NCBI RefSeq assembly: GCF_041242975.1
Contig: NZ_CP162488.1
Span: 1,230,001-1,294,000 of the forward strand
Direction: 5' to 3'
DNA length: 64,000 nucleotides
Source: Xanthomonas sp. DAR 35659
GTDB lineage: Bacteria; Pseudomonadota; Gammaproteobacteria; Xanthomonadales; Xanthomonadaceae
Positions 59,893 to 64,000 of this stretch are shown here, one piece after another. Position numbers and translations under genes: made by a program. Position 1 is the first letter of the stretch, and each line of letters begins with the position of its first letter. Below the pieces are notes generated by a model that did no database searches, was not told the origin of the DNA, and was given only the letters and a program-made list of their open reading frames with translations.

Positions 59893-60588
59893 TCATGCGT
59901 CGGCCTCCGGCGCGCGCTGGCGCCGCACCAGCCATTCCGACAGCAGCAGCGCGGCCAGCGAGATCGCCAGCGCCACCGCCGCCAGCCGCCAGATGCCGGC
60001 TTCGCCGCCGGGCACTTGCAGCAGGCTGTAGATCGCCGACGACAGGGTCTGGGTTTCCCCGGGAATGTTGGAGACGAAGGTGATGGTGGCGCCGAACTCG
60101 CCCAGCGCCTTGGCGAAGGCCAGCGCGGTGCCGGCGACCAGGCCGGGCCAGGCCAGCGGCAGAGTGATGGTGAAGAACACCCGCCAGGGCGCGGCGCCCA
60201 ACGTGGCCGCGGCCGCCTCCAGGCGCCGGTCGGTGGATTCGAGCGACAGGCGGATCGCGCGCACCATCAGCGGAAACCCCATCACCGCGCTCGCCAGCGC
60301 CGCGCCGGTCCAGCGGAAGGCGACCTGCACGCCCAGGTGCTCGAGCAGCCAGGCGCCGACCGGCCCCCGCGTGCCGAGCACGATCAGCAGCGCATAGCCG
60401 GTGACGATCGGCGGCATCACCAGCGGCAGGTGCAGCAGCGCATCCAGCAGCGATTTGCCGGGGAACCGGCGCCGCGCCAGCAGCCAGCCGCAGGCCACGC
60501 CGAACGGCAGGCTGCCCAGTGCCGCGACCAGCGCGACCTTGACGCTGAGCGCGATCGCGGTCAGTTCCTGCGGGGTGAATGCGAACAA
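59893..60588 (-). CDS. modB: Molybdate ABC transporter permease
   Basis: A 231-residue permease with five or six membrane helices (VALVAALGSLPFGVACGWLLA, LPLVMPPIVTGYALLIVLG, ALASAVMGFPLMVRAI, and others). The ABC EAA loop is EAAAATLGAAPWRVFFTITLPLAWPGLVAGTALAF, shown here in parts, with the family's GEFGATITFVSNIPGETQTLS. It starts 9 bases after the modA stop and is likely co-translated with it. Confidence 0.95.
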   Translation of the reverse strand: MFAFTPQELTAIALSVKVALVAALGSLPFGVACGWLLARRRFPGKSLLDALLHLPLVMPPIVTGYALLIVLGTRGPVGAWLLEHLGVQVAFRWTGAALASAVMGFPLMVRAIRLSLESTDRRLEAAAATLGAAPWRVFFTITLPLAWPGLVAGTALAFAKALGEFGATITFVSNIPGETQTLSSAIYSLLQVPGGEAGIWRLAAVALAISLAALLLSEWLVRRQRAPEADA

Positions 60589-60597
60589 CGGCGAAGC

Positions 60598-61383
60598 TCA
60601 GTGCACGAGCGAGAAACCACGGCGCTGGAAGATCGCCTGGGCCGGCGGCGTCCCCAGCCAGCGCACGAAGTCGGCCGCCGCCGGCTGCTTGCTCGCGCGC
60701 AGCGTCGCCACCGGATACACGATCGGTGCATGGCTGTCGGCGGGGAACACCGCCACCACCCGCACCTTCGGCTCGGCCTTGGCGTCGGAGCCGTAGACGA
60801 TGCCCAGCGGCGTCTCGCCGCGCGCCACCAGCATCAGCGCGCTGCGCACGCTCTCCGATTCGGCCAGGCGCGCCTGCACGCCGTCCCATTGCCCCAGCGC
60901 CTGCAGCGCGGCGCGCGCGTACTTGCCGGCCGGCACGCTGCTGGTCTGCCCGACCGCCAGGCGGCCCTGCGCGCCAAGCGCCACGGCGAGCGCACCGCGC
61001 TTGCGCAGATCCACCTTGATCGTGCTGGACGCGGGCGCCACCAGCACCAGCGTGTTGCCGAGCAGGTTGCGGCGCTGCGCCGGATCGACCAGCTGGCGCT
61101 GCTGCAGATAGTCCATCCACTCCAGGTCGGCGGAGAAGAACACGTCCGCCGGCGCGCCCTGTTCCACCTGCCGCGCCAGCGCCGAACTGGCCGCGTACGA
61201 CACCTGCACGGGCGTGCCGCTGGACCGCTGGTAGGCGGCTGCGGCTTCGTCCAGCGATTCCTTCAGGCTGGCGGCGGCGAACACGGTCAGCGGCGCGGAG
61301 GCCGGTTGCGCCCAGGCCGCCGGCGCGGACACGCCGATGGCGAGCGAGAACAGGCACAGCAGGCGGCGTAGCAGTCGGGACAT
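60598..61383 (-). CDS. modA: Molybdate ABC transporter substrate-binding protein
   Basis: A 261-residue periplasmic protein with a signal peptide ([18 protein letters not shown]). The family motifs [14 protein letters not shown] (molybdate-binding Ser) and [32 protein letters not shown] are present, followed by LGNTLVLV and further ligand segments. It binds molybdate or tungstate for ModBC. The first gene of modABC, right after a molybdopterin-domain protein. Confidence 0.95.
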   Translation of the reverse strand: MSRLLRRLLCLFSLAIGVSAPAAWAQPASAPLTVFAAASLKESLDEAAAAYQRSSGTPVQVSYAASSALARQVEQGAPADVFFSADLEWMDYLQQRQLVDPAQRRNLLGNTLVLVAPASSTIKVDLRKRGALAVALGAQGRLAVGQTSSVPAGKYARAALQALGQWDGVQARLAESESVRSALMLVARGETPLGIVYGSDAKAEPKVRVVAVFPADSHAPIVYPVATLRASKQPAAADFVRWLGTPPAQAIFQRRGFSLVH

Positions 61384-61402
61384 GGCGAGGCTCCTGGAAA
61401 AA

Positions 61403-61906
61403 TCAGGGGGTGACGACGGCGATCGACTGTACCTGCCGCACCCAGCGCGCGGGCCGTTGATCCTGCGGCACGATCAGGCGCAGCGGGCCGTCCTCGGCAG
61501 CGAGCGGCTTGTCGTCGCAACGATCGACCAGCAGCACGCGGCGCGCGCCCAGCGTCGGGTCCAGTTCGGCCAGGGTGAACACGGCGGCGTAGCCGTCGCG
61601 CGCGGCGACTTCGACCCGCCGCTGCAGCTGGGCGCCGCGCAGCGGCTCGGTGGGCATGGCGTGCTGTGCCTGCAGCACGGCGCGTAGCGCCACGCCTTCG
61701 CAGTCCAGCGGCTGGCCATGCGCCTGGGCGCTGACCCGCTCGCGCGGCAAGGTGCCCAGCGCGGCGTCATCGAGTGCGATCCGCAGCACGCCGCTGGCCG
61801 CTACGGTAGCGGCAACGTCGGCGTGCGCGGGGCGGTCATGCGCGGCCTGCGCCTGCACAGCGGCCAGCGCCAGGCCAAGAACGGCGAAAAGGCGGGATCG
61901 GGACAT
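61403..61906 (-). CDS. Periplasmic molybdopterin oxidoreductase-like domain protein
   Basis: A 167-residue protein with a signal peptide ([17 protein letters not shown]). Its C-terminal half resembles the sulfite-oxidase-type Moco domain: [43 protein letters not shown], then [14 protein letters not shown]. It is far shorter than SuoX or MsrP and may not hold the cofactor. Its place directly upstream of modABC ties it to molybdenum use. Function unknown. Confidence 0.72.
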   Translation of the reverse strand: MSRSRLFAVLGLALAAVQAQAAHDRPAHADVAATVAASGVLRIALDDAALGTLPRERVSAQAHGQPLDCEGVALRAVLQAQHAMPTEPLRGAQLQRRVEVAARDGYAAVFTLAELDPTLGARRVLLVDRCDDKPLAAEDGPLRLIVPQDQRPARWVRQVQSIAVVTP

Positions 61907-61924
61907 GCCCGCATCCTACCGCCT

Positions 61925-62758
61925 TCACCGCGGTGCGGCGTGCAGGTCGTCGATGCGGCCGGCCTGGATGTTGGCGCGCACCGACGGCTGCATCAGCCGC
62001 GGCGGTGCCAGCGTCGCATCGCGCGCCTGGCGCAGCGCGACGAACGCGGCTTCGTCCACGCCGTCGCGCACGTGGATGTTGTCGCGGCGCTGCGCGCCGA
62101 TGCTGGTTTCGCAGGCCACCGCGCGGCCGCCGGCGCCGTAGTCGTGGCAGACGAACACACGGGTGGCGGCGGGCAGCGCGTACAGCGTCTGGATCGAGCG
62201 GAACAGCGTCGCCGCGTCGCCGCCCGGGAAATCGCAACGCGCGGTGCCGCTGTCGGGCATGAACAGCGAATCGCCCGGAAACAGCGCATCGCCGATCAGG
62301 TAGGCGACGCTGTCGTCGGTATGCCCGGGCACCGCGATCACCCGCGCCTGCAACTGGCCGATCGCGAAGCGCTCGCCGTCGGCGAACAGGTGGTCGAAGC
62401 CGCAGCGCGCGTCGTCGTCTTCCGCGGCCAGGCCGAACTGCGGCGCGAAGCGCGCACGCACCTGGCGGATGCCGGCGCCGATCGCCAGCGTCGCCAGCGG
62501 CCAGCGCCGCTTGAACCATTGCGCGGCGGAGACATGGTCGGCGTGGGCATGGGTTTCCAGGATCCAGCGCAGCTGCAGGCCGCGCGCGGACAGCAGCTCG
62601 GCCAGGCCCTGCGCCGGCGCATCGGCCACCGCCGCGGTCTGCGGCTCGAAGTCGAACACCGGGTCGATCACCGCGGCGTCGCGGCCGTCCTCGACCACGT
62701 AGCTCCAGGTGCCGGAAGCGGCGTGGTGGAACGGGTGGACGTGCGGGACGTGGCTCAT
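61925..62758 (-). CDS. MBL-fold persulfide dioxygenase-like protein (Blh type)
   Basis: A 277-residue metallo-beta-lactamase-fold protein. The metal motif THAHADHVSAA is at about residues 91-101, and the family segments VIAVPGHTDDSVAYLIGDALFPGDSLF and FVCHDYG follow. It resembles Blh/ETHE1-type persulfide dioxygenases that oxidise glutathione persulfide. It overlaps the BigR-like repressor gene by four bases and is downstream of a rhodanese, the arrangement of the bigR operon in Xylella and Agrobacterium. Confidence 0.88.
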   Translation of the reverse strand: MSHVPHVHPFHHAASGTWSYVVEDGRDAAVIDPVFDFEPQTAAVADAPAQGLAELLSARGLQLRWILETHAHADHVSAAQWFKRRWPLATLAIGAGIRQVRARFAPQFGLAAEDDDARCGFDHLFADGERFAIGQLQARVIAVPGHTDDSVAYLIGDALFPGDSLFMPDSGTARCDFPGGDAATLFRSIQTLYALPAATRVFVCHDYGAGGRAVACETSIGAQRRDNIHVRDGVDEAAFVALRQARDATLAPPRLMQPSVRANIQAGRIDDLHAAPR

Positions 62759-63105
62759 GGCGTGACCTTGGCGGGGAGGGAAGCGCCGGCGCCGCAGTAG
62801 ATGGCGTGCAAGGTATCGAGGATGCGCTGCGCCGGGCCCGGGGCCAGCGAATAGTAGATGGTCTGTCCGTCGCGGCGGGTCTGCACCAGGCCGTCCTCGC
62901 GCAGCAGCGCCAGGTGCTGCGACAGCGCCGACTGGCTCAGGTCCACGCGCGCGTTGAGCTCGCCCACCGACTGTTCGTGATCGACCAGCAGGCACAGCAG
63001 CAGCAGCCGCTTTTCGTTGCCCAGCGCCTTCAGCAGGCGCGCGGCCTCGGTCGCGTGCGCCTGCATGGCCTCCGCATCCAGCGTGGGCGTCGCGCGCCGC
63101 GCCAT
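62755..63105 (-). CDS. ArsR-family sulfane-sulfur-responsive repressor (BigR type)
   Basis: A 116-residue winged-helix repressor: AARLLKALGNEKRLLLLCLLVDHEQSVGEL, and the recognition helix LSQSALSQHLALLREDGLV with wing RRDGQTIYYSL. It has exactly two cysteines, one in RLLLLCLL (about residue 38) and one in AIYCGAG (about 104), matching the dithiol that BigR and SqrR use to sense persulfides. It starts 5 bases after the rhodanese stop and overlaps the MBL gene. It probably represses its own operon from the AT-rich region near 63500-63545. Confidence 0.9.
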   Translation of the reverse strand: MARRATPTLDAEAMQAHATEAARLLKALGNEKRLLLLCLLVDHEQSVGELNARVDLSQSALSQHLALLREDGLVQTRRDGQTIYYSLAPGPAQRILDTLHAIYCGAGASLPAKVTP

Positions 63106-63110
63106 CGCGA

Positions 63111-63473
63111 TCAGAACGCGACCGGCAGGCCGGCGGCGGTCCAGCCCAGGAAGCCGCCGTGCAGCGAGCGCACCGCGCTGTAGCCCATCTGCTGCAGGCT
63201 CAGCGCCGCCAGCGTGGACCGGCCGCCGCTGGCGCAGTACAGCAGGATCGGGTGGTCGCGGCGGGCCAGGGCCGGGTCGCTGTCCAGGTGGAACTCGAGG
63301 ATGCCGCGCGGGATGTTGATCGCGTTGGGCAGGTGGCCGACGGCGAACTCGCCGGGTTCGCGCACGTCGATGATCCATTCGCCCGGCAGCGGCCTGGCCG
63401 CGGCATCGGTGTCGATTTCGTGGATCTGCGGGCGCGCCCGGTCGACCAGGGCTTGTGCGGAGGAGTGGGGCAT
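63111..63473 (-). CDS. Rhodanese-like sulfurtransferase
   Basis: A 120-residue single rhodanese domain with the active-site loop LLYCASGGRSTLAAL (catalytic Cys about residue 83) and the family segments WIIDVREPGEFAVGHLPNAINIPRG and HGGFLGWTAAGLPV. The loop of six residues marks a sulfurtransferase rather than a phosphatase. It is the first gene of the bigR-like operon and moves sulfane sulfur to or from the dioxygenase substrate. The start at 63473 follows a GGAGCC site. Confidence 0.9.
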   Translation of the reverse strand: MPHSSAQALVDRARPQIHEIDTDAAARPLPGEWIIDVREPGEFAVGHLPNAINIPRGILEFHLDSDPALARRDHPILLYCASGGRSTLAALSLQQMGYSAVRSLHGGFLGWTAAGLPVAF

Positions 63474-63499
63474 GGGGGGCTCCGGTGGATGAATGGCGC

Positions 63500-63545
63500 C
63501 AATCATATCAGTTGACTCTAATATAAGAAAATTCTAATTTATCTC
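63500..63545. promoter_or_regulatory. AT-rich divergent control region of the bigR-like operon and RND adaptor gene
   Basis: An AT-rich patch in very G+C-rich surroundings. On the + strand TTGACT (63512-63517), 17 bases and TAATTT form a promoter for the adaptor gene. TCTAAT occurs twice (63517 and 63533) and could be part of the repressor site, as BigR binds AT-rich dyads. Confidence 0.6.
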
Positions 63546-63608
63546 GCAGCCAGCGATCGGTCGCCGGCCGCGACCGCTCCGGTCGCATCCTCGTCCTGGA
63601 GTCTCCGC

Positions 63609-64000
63609 GTGAAGCCGTTTGCCGTCCCACTCGTCCTGGCCGCGTGCCTGTCGCTCGCCGCCTGCGGGCACGAATCCCCCGCCGCGTCCGCGCCGCCGCT
63701 GCCCGCCCTGCGGACCGACGTGGTGGCCTATGCGCCAGCCCCGTCGCGTGCCTGGGATGGGGTGGTCGCCGCGGTGGAGCACGCCGACCTGACGGCGCAG
63801 ACCGCCGGGCGGGTGCGCGACGTGGCGGTGGACGTCGGCGATCGCGTCGCCGCTGGCCAGGTATTGCTGCGGCTCAGCGCGGTGGAGCAGCGCGCCGGCG
63901 TGGACGGCGCCCAGGCGCAGTTGCGCGCCGCCGCGGCCAGTGCCGACGAGGCCGAGGCCAGCTACCGCCGCTACGCCGCGCTGGCCGCGGCGCAGTACGT
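63609..64000 (+). CDS. RND efflux periplasmic adaptor lipoprotein, cut by window end
   Basis: Partial: 130 residues visible, running past the right edge. It starts with GTG at 63609, after a GGAG site. The signal VLAACLSLAACG has lipobox LAAC. The visible part is the start of a membrane fusion protein: DGVVAAVEHADLTAQTAGRVRDVAVDVGDRVAAGQVLLRL (biotinyl-lipoyl hairpin), then a coiled-coil arm (GAQAQLRAAAASADEAEASYRRY). Divergent from the bigR-like operon, so it may be controlled by the same repressor; its pump gene should follow. Confidence 0.88.
   Translation, partial: MKPFAVPLVLAACLSLAACGHESPAASAPPLPALRTDVVAYAPAPSRAWDGVVAAVEHADLTAQTAGRVRDVAVDVGDRVAAGQVLLRLSAVEQRAGVDGAQAQLRAAAASADEAEASYRRYAALAAAQY

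Overview
The window is about 69% G+C and carries core gene blocks arranged as in the Xanthomonadaceae (Xanthomonas or a close relative). The main signs are rph/yicC near gmk-rpoZ-spoT-ridA-recG, the pilMNOPQ operon divergent from mrcA, a bigR-like persulfide operon, family-specific intergenic hairpin repeats, and a type IV secretion effector with a Xanthomonas-style C-terminal domain. The genus is an inference from layout and protein resemblance; no rRNA or tRNA gene is visible. No insertion sequence, integrase or CRISPR array was seen.

Layout. 1-5865 (minus): a PilZ protein cut by the left edge, a DUF1631 protein, hemW, rdgB, a VOC protein and rph. 5970-6830: yicC. 6831-16866 is an accessory block sitting between yicC and gmk. 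Its first part holds two tandemly duplicated lipoprotein genes followed by a DUF2235/Tle1-type phospholipase with an XVIPCD-like tail, read here as a T4SS antibacterial effector with two immunity lipoproteins. A decayed, frameshifted copy of rph follows. Its second part is a reb (R-body) cluster: an unknown 465-residue protein, a sigma-70-family factor whose 5' end looks frameshifted, three RebB-like proteins, a small alpha-helical protein and a membrane protein. 16867-22962 returns to core genes: gmk, rpoZ, spoT, ridA, recG. 23236-26130: nucleoside hydrolase, zinc-free L31 (rpmE2) and gltA. 26199-30306 (minus): a DUF4375 protein, an unknown protein and the class A PBP mrcA. 30525-35479: the type IV pilus assembly operon pilMNOPQ. 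35654-42818: a MoxR/DUF58/DUF4381/VWA/VWA-TPR/BatD operon (Bat-type). 43007-47102: a FosA-like enzyme, a dicarboxylate/glutamate symporter and transketolase.

47302-51808 (minus) is a four-gene operon (DUF3348, a ZorA-like MotA/TolQ channel with a long tail, a ZorB-like MotB/OmpA protein, DUF2894). Its domain set is the one I associate with type III Zorya anti-phage systems. 52099-55915 (minus): an M23 peptidase, an L,D-transpeptidase and an acetyl-CoA hydrolase/transferase. 56020-58467: a BlaI repressor, an M56/TonB-domain sensor and a lipoprotein, with a promoter overlapped by two dyad operators. 58589-61906 (minus): a flavin reductase, modC, modB, modA and a molybdopterin-domain protein. 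61925-63473 (minus): a rhodanese, a BigR-type ArsR repressor and a persulfide dioxygenase-like MBL protein, divergent from an RND adaptor gene cut by the right edge.

Five copies or half-copies of a REP-like hairpin (core GTAGGAGCGGCTT) lie in intergenic gaps, several beside short G-rich GGGATT-type repeats.
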